A DNA stretch of 64,000 bases from G038396625 sp038396625 (GTDB taxonomy: Bacteria; Bacillota; Clostridia; Peptostreptococcales; Thermotaleaceae). Shown here one piece after another: positions 1 through 8,217 of this stretch. The translations under genes and the position numbers were made by a program. The stretch is from positions 2,542,001 through 2,606,000 of the forward strand of contig CP121688.1 in the NCBI GenBank assembly GCA_038396625.1, written 5' to 3'. Every line of letters starts with the position of its first letter. Position 1 is the first letter of the stretch. The notes under the pieces are model-generated. The model did no database searches, was not told the DNA's origin, and was given only the letters and a program-made list of their open reading frames with translations.

Positions 1-218
1 AGTCTACACAACCATAAAATTTTACGTTCCTTTTAAGATTCTTCTTTTAGCCTACCATTTATATATTTTTCATTTTTATTATCTATAGTAGCAAATTCTC
101 CTATAATAAAAACAGCACAAGGTATCATAACAAATATATCTCAAAAGGGAGAACCAAGCATACTCCCCTTTCACCTATCAGCCTTGGTAAAATTAAAGCT
201 ATTGGAATGAAAAACAAT

Positions 219-240
219 GTGACAGGGGACGGTTCTTTTA
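219..240 (+). repeat. partial REP-like repeat (GTGACAGGGGACGG type)
   Basis: The stretch GTGACAGGGGACGGTTCTT is the same short element seen at 6570-6595 and, inverted, at 8303-8327. Only one arm is present here. It lies just downstream of the 3' end of the cysteine desulfidase gene. The rest of positions 1-279 is AT-rich and shows nothing else I recognise. Confidence 0.7.
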
Positions 241-279
241 TGGTCTCTCCCTATGGTCTCCAAAGTATGATTTTAAAGA

Positions 280-1566
280 TTATATCAGTTTAGATTCAAA
301 TATCTCAACAATAGTCTCTTCAGTGCCAACCATACCAGGAGATGCTATTAAACCCATATGCTTCATCGTAAGTTCAGGAGTTTTACCGTTTATTCCATGA
401 ACATTAGAGATATACGTATTGTTGATTGCAAATTCAACAGACTTGAACGCTGCATCCACTGCTACAACACCTTTCATAGTACAACCATGATTGCCACCAT
501 CACAAATCATACCAGTAATACTTGAAGCCATGTTGTTAATGGTGTGCACTATTTGCTCAAAAGTACCGTCTTTCATATAGACAAGAGCGCAAGCCATTCC
601 AGTTCCTGCAGCAATTGCACAACCACAAAATGCGGACAGACGACCAGAGTATTCCTTGATATACATTGTGATAAGGTAACTCAATGCCGTTGCACGTAGT
701 AATTTTTCTTCAGTCATATTGTTGACTTTATAAACTGCATACAGAGGCATTGTCGCGATAATGCCATGGGCGCCTGAACCAGTAATGCTCATTGCAGCCT
801 TATTAAGACCTATAACACGAGCTTCAATTGTTGCATTGCACAATAACTGAGCAGTCTTAAGTTCATCCTTGGAGAAGATTTCACCGCCATTCATCTTATA
901 TAAATATGGTGCGAAAGTTGTTCTCGTGTTAACCATACCCTCATTGAACAATTCCATATTTACATCGTAAGCCTCACGAATGAATTTCAGTTCATTGATA
1001 TCTACAGTTGTAATGTACTCATATAGCTCAGACAGTGTATACTTATGGATTTCATGTTCCCCAGTACCTTCTCCTTCTGTACTATCCTTTGCCTTACATC
1101 CCTTTTCAAATTCAACCTTATCATTTACAACGATCTTTGTAATATTTGTATGGGCATCACAAATGGTAACAACACAAGTATCGATATCAGTCATTAAAGT
1201 TGCTTGGATAAAAATATCTGAAGTGATACCGCTAAGTTCTACAGTTACTTTGCCTTCATCTATGAGCTTGCGAGCTTTTACGTTATCTTCTGGGGTAACA
1301 TCTGCAAGAGCTTCAAGCCCCTTGTTAGCATTACCACCTACAACACCTAATGCAGCCGCAAATATATTTCCTACATCATTGGAATTTGGGATACCACAAG
1401 TGAACGCGTTCTTATACATACCAGAGTTCATAGATACATTAACACTTTTTATGTCACCCTTTGTATAGGTTCTTGCCTTGGCTACTGCAAAAGCAATTGC
1501 ACCTGGTTCAGTAACACCTAATGCATGCTTCATATCATCTTTAATAAGTTGTGTTAATCTTTTCAT
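280..1566 (-). CDS. L-cysteine desulfidase family protein (CyuA/YhaM-like, UPF0597)
   Basis: This is a 428-residue protein of the serine dehydratase alpha-like / L-cysteine desulfidase family, cytoplasmic enzymes that cleave L-cysteine to sulfide and 2-aminoacrylate, which decays to pyruvate and ammonia. The N-terminal block HALGVTEPGAIAFAVAKA is typical of the family. The C-terminal half carries the Cys set expected to hold an Fe-S cluster: FCGCAIAAGTGMAC (C314, C316, C326) and MICDGGNHGC (C355, C362). The ATG follows a strong AAGGAGG site. It is the last gene of a minus-strand run with an NhaC-type antiporter and RidA. RidA removes aminoacrylate, so the neighbourhood fits cysteine (or serine-like) catabolism. 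The exact substrate is inferred. Confidence 0.85.
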   Translation of the reverse strand: MKRLTQLIKDDMKHALGVTEPGAIAFAVAKARTYTKGDIKSVNVSMNSGMYKNAFTCGIPNSNDVGNIFAAALGVVGGNANKGLEALADVTPEDNVKARKLIDEGKVTVELSGITSDIFIQATLMTDIDTCVVTICDAHTNITKIVVNDKVEFEKGCKAKDSTEGEGTGEHEIHKYTLSELYEYITTVDINELKFIREAYDVNMELFNEGMVNTRTTFAPYLYKMNGGEIFSKDELKTAQLLCNATIEARVIGLNKAAMSITGSGAHGIIATMPLYAVYKVNNMTEEKLLRATALSYLITMYIKEYSGRLSAFCGCAIAAGTGMACALVYMKDGTFEQIVHTINNMASSITGMICDGGNHGCTMKGVVAVDAAFKSVEFAINNTYISNVHGINGKTPELTMKHMGLIASPGMVGTEETIVEIFESKLI

Positions 1567-1943
1567 TGTCGTTTCCTCCTTGCAAGTTAATAATCTGTTT
1601 TTTTATGCTCTAACAATCTCTAAATTTCACTGTTTTCCGTGCAAAAAGACACATACTCATCCCTATCTCTGATTAAAATTAAATATACATTATTTATAAC
1701 TTTAATAGATGAAAGAAGTATCATATCCCAATTCTCACCAAATAATTATTACTTTGTGACATTTCATTTAAGTTGAATTCTTTTATAAATTTCATAACTT
1801 TGTTGACAAAACTGAGTACTATTCACAGAAGACAGAACTTATTAGCTCCTATTTAAAATACTGCTACCACTGGATTCGAAGCTTATGTTGCTGAAGCTTA
1901 TTCAAATTTTTAATAGACAATTCTTAAAAACTCTAATTTTCCT
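1567..1943. other. intergenic stretch between the NhaC and desulfidase genes
   Basis: This is 377 bases of AT-rich DNA without a credible gene. A weak inverted repeat built on AAGCTT near 1878-1902 could form a small hairpin downstream of the antiporter gene. No confident promoter was found, so the desulfidase may be read from its own promoter or from the upstream gene. Confidence 0.4.
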
Positions 1944-3407
1944 CTAAGACATCATTTTCATCCTATCCTTTACCATTTCACCATTCGGGCCTTCAAATGT
2001 ACGATTCCATCCAGTCAAACAAGATACAAGCATTACAACCCAAACTGCCCAGCTATAGAATGCGGTAAACATCATATCGGTTGATTTAAGAACAGGCAAA
2101 AACGAATACGTACTTTGCATAGATGACACCCCACCGAGAAATAATAGGACACATCCTCCAAATGGAAGGAAGAATGGAAATGAACAAACTGCAGTTGCAA
2201 GAATATTTGCTCTACGATATGGGTGCAATTCGTTCTTGCATCCTATTGCGTTAACAAACGGCGCGACACAGATATTTGCTATAGTATTAATGGCAGCGAT
2301 AAGAATCCCAAAAATTGTTGCTAGAGAGAATATCGCAACTTCTGCATCACGCGGAGTCTCGATAACTTTTTCATTGAGCCAATTTACAGTTTTGTCCATG
2401 CAACCGCTCTTAATCAGCAAATTCCCCATTGCCACTACCATAATCAGCAATATTGAAACCGTTGTCATCCCTGCAACACCTTCAGGTATTGCACCTGTCA
2501 AAGCACCGTCTTTCAATGCTATAAGTGCGGATACATCAAATAATCTAAAACCAAGTCCAATTGCAATTGCAGTCGCCATACCTGTAGACAACGCAGCAAA
2601 AATATTAATACCCTTGATTGCAAGAAAAATAACTATGAAAGTAGGAATCAGCAAAAGTAAACCTGTTGGATTTTGGTATTGTTGGAGCAGTTCATTTGCC
2701 ATGGTAGCGTTAGTGCTTGAACTTGTACCACCAAATATAAAGAACATAGTACTTGCAATTGCCATAGATATAAGAACAAACGGTATACGCGCACGTACAG
2801 TACCGCCAATATCGGCTGTTCCTTCTTTATATGTGTATTCCTGACTTGTTGCTGCAATAATAGTCGTATCAGACACCGGTGCCAAGTTATCACCACATGC
2901 AGCACCAGACAAGATTGCACCTGCAAGAACTGCAGGATTTGATCCAAGCAAAATACCTGCAGGGTAAATAATAAAGCTCATGGTAGAAATCGTACCAAAA
3001 CCAGAACCAGTTGCTATGGCAAAACTGGCAGAAAAGATAAACGCCATAACAGTAAATGTGGCACCATTTACATTCAGCTTGACACTCAACCAAACGAGGC
3101 CTTCAACAATATGTCCGCTTTTTAAAATGTTGCCATATATACCAACCACCAGCCATAACATAACAGCTGTCATACCGACTTTTGAACCAAGACCTGCTAA
3201 TACAGTATCCCAGTATTTTCCCAAATCTTTAACAAAAATCATACCTACCAACAAACCAATAACACCTGCACCAATCATCATGTTCAAATCAGCTGCATTA
3301 AAAAATGAAAGAGCAATCGTAATAGCAATAAAAATTGCAAATGGTATCAATGCAAAAAAACCATTTCCTCTAAACTCCAGTCTTTCTTCTTTTCTCACCT
3401 TATCCAT
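1944..3407 (-). CDS. Na+/H+ antiporter NhaC family transporter
   Basis: This is a polytopic membrane protein of up to 487 residues with about 11-12 hydrophobic segments. It has the NhaC-family block GAACGDNLAPVSDTTIIAA (around residue 168-186) and the upstream glycine-rich run SFAIATGSGFGTIS. NhaC-family proteins exchange Na+ for H+ or, in the NhaC/MleN group, couple organic-acid or amino-acid exchange to cations. Next to a cysteine desulfidase and RidA, an amino-acid or product exchanger is plausible but inferred. The ATG at 3407 abuts its GGGAGG site, so GTG at 3398 (Val4), nine bases further on, may be the real start. It is a distant paralogue of the NhaC protein at 21970-23490. Confidence 0.88.
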   Translation of the reverse strand: MDKVRKEERLEFRGNGFFALIPFAIFIAITIALSFFNAADLNMMIGAGVIGLLVGMIFVKDLGKYWDTVLAGLGSKVGMTAVMLWLVVGIYGNILKSGHIVEGLVWLSVKLNVNGATFTVMAFIFSASFAIATGSGFGTISTMSFIIYPAGILLGSNPAVLAGAILSGAACGDNLAPVSDTTIIAATSQEYTYKEGTADIGGTVRARIPFVLISMAIASTMFFIFGGTSSSTNATMANELLQQYQNPTGLLLLIPTFIVIFLAIKGINIFAALSTGMATAIAIGLGFRLFDVSALIALKDGALTGAIPEGVAGMTTVSILLIMVVAMGNLLIKSGCMDKTVNWLNEKVIETPRDAEVAIFSLATIFGILIAAINTIANICVAPFVNAIGCKNELHPYRRANILATAVCSFPFFLPFGGCVLLFLGGVSSMQSTYSFLPVLKSTDMMFTAFYSWAVWVVMLVSCLTGWNRTFEGPNGEMVKDRMKMMS

Positions 3408-3498
3408 CCTCCCTTTTTTATAATCCTTTTCTCTTATTTGTAATGTCTACATTCTTACATCCCATCATTTTCCATTAATAAAAGTTTTATAAATATAA

Positions 3499-3882
3499 TC
3501 AATATATACGGTGAGCGATTACCTCTATCTCAACCAGTGCATCTTTTGGTAACCTTGCAACCTAAAAAGCAGCACGAGCTGGATAAGGTTCTGTAAAGAA
3601 CTCAACATATACATCATTCATTGCAGCAAAATCACTTAGATCTTTCATATAGACTGTACTTTTAACAACATCAGCCATAGTACATTCTGCTTTTTTTAGA
3701 ATTTCACGAACATTCTCAAGTGAGCATCGTGTCTGCCCAACAATGTCATCTGCTGCAAAAGTGCTTGTCTCATAATCAACAGGAAGCTGACCAGAAACAA
3801 ATACGAAATCTCCTACTAAAATTCCTTGTGAATATGGACCAATCGCACTAGGTGCTGACTTAGTATTAATTACTTTTTTCAT
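3499..3882 (-). pseudogene. ridA: RidA family (2-iminobutanoate/2-iminopropanoate deaminase) interrupted by TAG
   Basis: The frame starts with ATG at 3882 behind a GGGAGG site and encodes MKKVINTKSAPSAIGPYSQG, the RidA N-terminus, continuing to YPARAAF. An in-frame TAG follows at 3564-3562. Beyond it the same frame continues as VARLPKDALVEIEVIAHRIY to a TGA at 3499, exactly the conserved RidA C-terminus, where this position is usually Gln or Glu. A single CAG-to-TAG change therefore explains the break. The truncated product keeps the Arg in PAR but loses the conserved C-terminal Glu and the last strand of the trimer-forming fold. RidA hydrolyses the 2-aminoacrylate that the neighbouring desulfidase would release. 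Read-through of the amber codon cannot be excluded. Confidence 0.88.
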
Positions 3883-3908
3883 ATATACATCCTCCCTTAT
3901 TTTTTTAT

Positions 3909-3938
3909 AATATAGCACATAATTTTCAGAACAGTCAA
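3909..3938 (-). promoter_or_regulatory. predicted sigma-A promoter of the ridA-nhaC-desulfidase unit
   Basis: On the minus strand TTGACT (3938-3933) and TATATT (3914-3909) are separated by 18 bases, upstream of the ridA ribosome site. The motif AGTGTTCTACT shared with the mocR upstream region lies just upstream at 3987-3977, within a direct repeat of AGAACA. Confidence 0.55.
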
Positions 3939-3970
3939 AATATAACCAGTACAGTTTTAATATTTTAAAA

Positions 3971-3988
3971 TAGAACAGTAGAACACTT
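3971..3988. promoter_or_regulatory. candidate MocR operator upstream of ridA
   Basis: The plus-strand AGAACAGTAGAACACT is a tandem AGAACA repeat. Its complement contains AGTGTTCTACT (3987-3977), an 11-mer that recurs on the plus strand at 5774-5784 upstream of the mocR gene. MocR/GntR regulators commonly bind direct repeats, so a shared operator is inferred. Confidence 0.4.
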
Positions 3989-4021
3989 CGAGGTTGTATT
4001 TTTATTACCTTCATTCTCTAT

Positions 4022-4141
4022 ACAACTGAAAAGAAATGTCTACTCAAAGAAGTTAAAGAGTTTATAGATGAGCCTCTTGCTTATATTAAGTATTCAAATA
4101 ACAAAAGAAAGATACAAAACAAAATGGCTCCCATGAAATAA
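4022..4141 (+). pseudogene. IS3-family transposase OrfB, C-terminal relic
   Basis: The frame reads TTEKKCLLKEVKEFIDEPL, then YIKYSNNKRKIQNKMAPMK and a stop. The EVKEFID...Y..NNKR.Q.K...MSPM-like pattern is the C-terminal end of the DDE transposase (OrfB) of IS3/IS150-group elements. No upstream catalytic domain remains. The 106 bases between this relic and the mocR stop codon hold nothing else recognised. A 5' relic of the same type of element lies on the other side of mocR, in the same orientation. Confidence 0.6.
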
Positions 4142-4247
4142 AGGAACCATTGATTTGGAATAATTTGAATATAATTTTGTCGGATAAAAAGAGCTCATGT
4201 TGCCAGATTTTTCATTTTTAAATTATATATCGTATACAAAAATTGAA

Positions 4248-5735
4248 CTATGTCATTGGGATTTGAGTTCCCTTTCCTAACATTTGATGAAGTTCTTTTA
4301 TCATGTCCACAAGTTTTGACAACCCTTGAAGTACTTTTTCTTCATCATCATAAGCAAAGCATATTCTCAATTGATTTCCACCCTTTGTGCTACTATAATA
4401 ATTATCTCCAATTATAAATAAAATGTTCTCTTCTGATATAGTTTTATAGTATAACATCTTACAATCAAATGTATCTGGTAAAGTAAGCCACAAGACTAGT
4501 CCACCTTTAGGTATTGTTATTTTTACATATGTAGGGCATATCTTTTCTAGATGTTTTTGTATACGCATCAATAATCGTTTCAATTCATCACGAACCCATA
4601 TTAAGTGCTTTTTATGCTCTATTGAACCGATATACGAAGCTAGCATCACTTGGTTAATGAGCGGCGCTCCAGTATCTAACGTTGACTTGATTATTGCAAG
4701 CTTTCTCAACAAAATTTCATCGGCTACAATAGCAGACAACTTGTAAGAAGGACCAAGAGTCTTACTAAAACCTGCAATATAGATTACACGATTCTCTTTG
4801 TCAAGACTTTTTAGCGGTTTCTTAAATTCTTCATAATATAAATCGCTCCAGCAATCATCCTCTATAACAATAAAATTATGTTCATCTGCTAAACTCAACA
4901 CTTCTTGCATGACTTCTAGACTTGCACTAATACCTGTTGGATTTTGAAAAGTAGGCATCGTATACAAAGCTTTTAGAGAGTATTTTTCGCATTGAATCAG
5001 TAAACTGTTTACATCTAAGCCTTCTGGTGTCATTGGCACTTCTATTACATTTGCCCCTCTACTTTTAAACACATCAATTGCACCAGCAAAAGTTGGCGCC
5101 CCCACTGCCACTATGTCGCCATGTCCAATAAAAGTCTGTGCAATTACATTAATAGCTAATTGGGATCCACTTGTTATAAGAACTTCTTCGTTACTTACCT
5201 TAACACCTTTATCGACTAAATACCCGCAAACTTTATCAATCAAGCTCTTTTCCCCTTCTACTGGAGAGTATTTACCTAGTTCTTTTTCATTATAGTTATC
5301 AATAAAAGTATCAATAATGGTTTTTGTAGGCAAGAAACGTTCATTTAGCCCAGCTATTCCCAAATTACATTCTAACCCTTTTAGGTTAAAATAATTTCTT
5401 TGTCGATATCCTTTTCTTACTATATAATCTTGAATGTTGTTTTTCCAGCTGTTTGAATCAGATCTTCTGGCTCCGGTCTTGTGATTGAGTACAATGTTTT
5501 CGCCTCTCACATAAGTTCCTTTTCCATGTTCTTTATAAATAAATCTATTTTTTTCTAATAGTTCATAAGCCTTAACAACTGTCATTTTACTTATGTCCAA
5601 CTGTGACGATAGTTCTCGAACTGAAGGCAATTTTTCATTAGGTTTTAAGATACCACTATCAATTCTATTTTCCAATTCATCATATAATTGTTTAGTTAAA
5701 CTAGTCTTACTTTTCTTATCAATACACAATTTCAT
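4248..5735 (-). CDS. MocR-type transcriptional regulator (GntR HTH fused to aminotransferase class I fold)
   Basis: This is a 495-residue protein with an N-terminal GntR winged helix (about residues 10-78, with IDSGILKPNEKLPSVRELSS and KMTVVKAYELLEKN) joined to a fold-type-I PLP aminotransferase-like domain (about 120-480). The PLP lysine lies in GFSKTLGPSYKLS and the cofactor-binding IEDDCWSDL is visible. MocR proteins bind PLP or its amino-acid adducts and control amino-acid or vitamin B6 genes. ATG at 5735 has a GGAGGTGG site 8 bases upstream, so the TTG immediately before it is not needed. It sits upstream of ridA-nhaC-desulfidase on the same strand and probably controls that group through the shared AGTGTTCTACT motif. 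Relics of IS3 elements flank it on both sides. Confidence 0.9.
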   Translation of the reverse strand: MKLCIDKKSKTSLTKQLYDELENRIDSGILKPNEKLPSVRELSSQLDISKMTVVKAYELLEKNRFIYKEHGKGTYVRGENIVLNHKTGARRSDSNSWKNNIQDYIVRKGYRQRNYFNLKGLECNLGIAGLNERFLPTKTIIDTFIDNYNEKELGKYSPVEGEKSLIDKVCGYLVDKGVKVSNEEVLITSGSQLAINVIAQTFIGHGDIVAVGAPTFAGAIDVFKSRGANVIEVPMTPEGLDVNSLLIQCEKYSLKALYTMPTFQNPTGISASLEVMQEVLSLADEHNFIVIEDDCWSDLYYEEFKKPLKSLDKENRVIYIAGFSKTLGPSYKLSAIVADEILLRKLAIIKSTLDTGAPLINQVMLASYIGSIEHKKHLIWVRDELKRLLMRIQKHLEKICPTYVKITIPKGGLVLWLTLPDTFDCKMLYYKTISEENILFIIGDNYYSSTKGGNQLRICFAYDDEEKVLQGLSKLVDMIKELHQMLGKGTQIPMT

Positions 5736-5773
5736 CAAGCCACCTCCATACAGGTATTATAGCATGCTTTTAT

Positions 5774-5784
5774 AGTGTTCTACT
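5774..5784 (+). promoter_or_regulatory. candidate MocR autoregulatory operator
   Basis: AGTGTTCTACT, embedded in ATAGTGTTCTACTAT, matches exactly the 11-mer upstream of ridA (3987-3977). It lies about 40 bases upstream of the mocR start, where self-regulation by a GntR/MocR protein would act. Confidence 0.4.
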
Positions 5785-5911
5785 ATCATATTGTAACTCA
5801 GCACATTCATTTATCGACTTAGAAAAAGCCTCTACTCTGATGTTAGTATAATATTGTAGACACAGAAAGACGAACACATTAAAATACAAATAAAAGAAAG
5901 ATGCGTTCATA

Positions 5912-6260
5912 ATGGCAAGAGGTCAAAAACAATATACAAATGAATTTAGAAATATAATAGTAGAGCTTTATAATGCAGGAAAGAGCGTAACAGGATTAAG
6001 CAGCGAATATGCCTTATCAAAATCAACAATACCAGGTTGAATAAAGAAAAACAAACAGCTTGATGAGGAGATAGAAATATTTAAAAAAGCTATGGGAATA
6101 TTTGCAAGGAAATAACTACTGTATTTGAATTCATCACAACAATAAAAAATACCATAATATTAGGCTTATGTGTAAGATTTTAAAGGTGTCTAGAAGCTCC
6201 TATTATAAGTACTTTTTTAAAAAACAAGTAATAGGGAGCTTGAAAATATAAAAATTCAGA
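5912..6260 (+). pseudogene. IS3-family transposase OrfA plus 5' part of OrfB, decayed
   Basis: From ATG 5912 the frame reads MARGQKQYTNEFRNIIVELY and continues to a TAA at 6115, the helix-turn-helix OrfA of IS3-family elements. An in-frame TGA at 6038-6040 replaces the Trp of the usual NWIKK motif. From 6153 the frame HNIRLMCKILKVSRSSYYKY is the start of OrfB, after which frameshifts and stops accumulate and the DDE domain is missing. This is a dead element. Confidence 0.75.
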
Positions 6261-6282
6261 AGAAAATTATAGCAGGTTATCA

Positions 6283-6318
6283 ACTGCCATGGACATATAC
6301 TCTCATGTTACAAATTGA
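6283..6318 (+). pseudogene. possible tyrosine recombinase C-terminal scrap
   Basis: The eleven codons TAMDIYSHVTN followed by TGA resemble the active-site Tyr end of phage-type integrases (the T.DIYSHV pattern). The scrap directly abuts the decayed IS3 OrfB. It is too short to be sure. Confidence 0.3.
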
Positions 6319-6394
6319 ATCTCCAATCTGTAACTTCAATTATACAACAAATTCCACTGTTTTTCCAATGTATAGTATATAAGTGAACTATATT

Positions 6395-6571
6395 TCACTT
6401 CGCAATATACCTTGGTTGCCTGCCTCTACCAACTTTTGTGATAAGCTCTTTTTCCTGCATTTCTTTGAGCATGTTAATGGCATGAGTTGTGCCAACCCCC
6501 ATGTATTTTATGTCTACATTTACTACGTAGTTGATTTCTTTCATGTTTAGTATGTTGTTTAATACTTTTGT
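6395..6571 (-). pseudogene. winged-helix C-terminal fragment, unknown gene
   Basis: The minus-strand frame reads TKVLNNILNMKEINYVVNVD, then IKYMGVGTTHAINMLKEMQE, then KELITKVGRGRQPRYIAK and a stop. It resembles the C-terminal winged helix of Fic-type or MarR-like proteins, with a helix, a recognition helix around TTHAINMLKEM and a basic wing. Its upstream end coincides with the GTGACAGGGGACGG repeat at 6570, so the repeat or an associated deletion seems to have cut the gene. Confidence 0.4.
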
Positions 6572-6640
6572 GACAGGGGACGGTTCTTTGACATATCAAA
6601 AATATCCCTGGGCCACAAGAACCGTCCCTATGGTCGATCA
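6570..6640 (+). repeat. REP-like palindromic repeat with 12-bp inverted arms
   Basis: GTGACAGGGGACGGTTCTTTG begins at 6570. GGGACGGTTCTT (6577-6588) and AAGAACCGTCCC (6617-6628) are exact inverted arms 28 bases apart, so the transcript can form a hairpin. The same unit occurs partly at 219-240 and, inverted, at 8303-8327. Confidence 0.7.
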
Positions 6641-6668
6641 CCAATGGTCGATAGGCAGTCAATTTTAT

Positions 6669-7634
6669 TTACTTCTGCACTGGTCTGATATACTTAAAAT
6701 ACCGTTCCGGATCATGATAAAAGTAAATTATTCTACCGGGGGAAGTATCAAAGCAGTAACCGGTGCCTGCAAAATCAAAAGTTGCCATTGCCTTTTCAAT
6801 CTTTTCCTCTACACTACGATTTTCCTGCTCATAATCGAATGGCCCATGTTCAAAAACAATATACTCAGCTTCGGGAACATCAATCATAAGCATTTGTGAT
6901 GGTACTTCGCCTTTATAATCAAAAGGAAGACGTACACCATAACACTCTGTACGTGGAATACCCCAATCGCAGAGTCTGCCGTCCGGGTCATTAATGTACG
7001 CCATAATCTGACCGCTGCCGCTGTTAGATTCGCTCCCACCATCGTCATCCAATTTGCCCTTGATACTATCGAGTAAGCCGCAAACTGTTTCGCAGTCCTG
7101 TCCCGGAATAAGGCTTTGCTTTTGCCAAAAATCCCAATACCCATTACTCTCATAGTTTTTAATGTGCAAAAATTTGTGTGCGGGAATTGTTACAAAATAA
7201 ATTTTAACATTATCTGTAGATTTCATCATCCCAATCTCTCCCAATCCTAAAAAGTAGCGGTCGAAAGGGTTTATTTTTGTACGAAGAACGACAGGCTTAG
7301 GCTTTTTTCGGTATTCACTTGGAGTTACACCATATGTTCCCTTAAAAGCTCTGGTAAAAGCTTCATGTGATGAAAACCCATAATCAAAAGCAATATCTAA
7401 AAGGCTTTTTTCACTATCCCGAACCTCTTTTAGTGCAAAGGCTAATTTTCTATGCCGTAGATAATCTCTAAATTGCATACCCGATATTTCTTTGAATTTT
7501 CTCGTTGTATAAAATTCAGAATAACCCAGCCTGCGAGAAAGAAGGCGTAGTGTCAAGGCTTCATCATTATAATTTTTAATACATTTGTCAATTTCATCAA
7601 CGATTATTTGAATTTGCTTCTGCCATTCGTACAT
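6669..7634 (-). CDS. AraC family transcriptional regulator with effector-binding domain
   Basis: This is a protein of about 321 residues. The N-terminal 110 residues hold two helix-turn-helix motifs of the AraC/XylS type: LTLRLLSRRLGYSEFYTTRK, and the second helix pair ending in SSHEAFTRAFKGTYGVTPSE. After a short linker a GyrI/Rob-like effector-binding domain follows (about 130-320), with the conserved ends VPEAEYIVFEHGPF and YFYHDPERYFKYIRP. Such regulators bind small hydrophobic or cationic ligands. The most credible start is ATG 7634, which has GAGGTG nine bases upstream. The gene is isolated in a repeat-rich region, and no target gene is evident. Confidence 0.87.
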   Translation of the reverse strand: MYEWQKQIQIIVDEIDKCIKNYNDEALTLRLLSRRLGYSEFYTTRKFKEISGMQFRDYLRHRKLAFALKEVRDSEKSLLDIAFDYGFSSHEAFTRAFKGTYGVTPSEYRKKPKPVVLRTKINPFDRYFLGLGEIGMMKSTDNVKIYFVTIPAHKFLHIKNYESNGYWDFWQKQSLIPGQDCETVCGLLDSIKGKLDDDGGSESNSGSGQIMAYINDPDGRLCDWGIPRTECYGVRLPFDYKGEVPSQMLMIDVPEAEYIVFEHGPFDYEQENRSVEEKIEKAMATFDFAGTGYCFDTSPGRIIYFYHDPERYFKYIRPVQK

Positions 7635-7689
7635 TCGTCCGTTCACCTCGTTTCAACCACCCTACATTTATTATAAAGAAATAGAGAGA

Positions 7690-8217
7690 TTACTGCTTGA
7701 TTTTACTTGCTGTTATTTCATTTTTCTCTTTTAAGTTCTGCATCTTTGCGTCTGGTCTACAATATGAGGTTTTTAATACCTCTATCAAAGAAATTTTTGT
7801 CTGCACCGTTGCCATTCTCCATGCTATGATATGTAAGAGCCATTTTCCATTCACAATCAAAACACCAATAATATTGTGAGTATAAGAAACCGCAGGGGGA
7901 ACAAAAATCATCTTTTCAATCTTGCAGCCGTCATAAGTTGTTAGTAAGTCAAGTACAGTTAAGTTTACTGTCTGCCTGTAGAAACGCCCCTATTATATAG
8001 CTGTTGACGGAAACACCAATCTTTACATTTAGAATCATCTTTTGTAGATAGTATATAAAGTGCACTACTTATCTCATCATACATGTTTACAGTTTGTGCA
8101 ACTTCAAGACATGTTCTTTTTCCCTCTGTATTCTCAGCCCATAATGCCCAAAACTCCTGATTGTCTATATCTTTCTTCTAAAGAATAATCTTCTTCACTC
8201 CATTCCACATTATATTA
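7690..8217 (-). pseudogene. degraded coding remnant of unknown function
   Basis: Two minus-strand stretches without long intact frames read like one decayed gene. One is a 73-residue open segment with MIFVPPAVSYTHNIIGVLIV at its start (7911-7690). The other is an upstream segment KKDIDNQEFWALWAENTEGK followed by RTCLEVAQTVNMYDEISSAL (about 8184-7980). Several stops and a frameshift separate them. I do not recognise the family. The composition resembles real protein rather than random translation. Confidence 0.35.

Noticed and set aside
980..1468. Long open frame antisense to the cysteine desulfidase gene
   Set aside because: No ribosome site, no recognisable protein, and the opposite strand has a well-conserved family protein.
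6038..6040. TGA in IS3 OrfA considered as a selenocysteine codon
   Set aside because: The position normally holds Trp (TGG), the rest of the element is decayed with further stops, and no SECIS-like hairpin follows.
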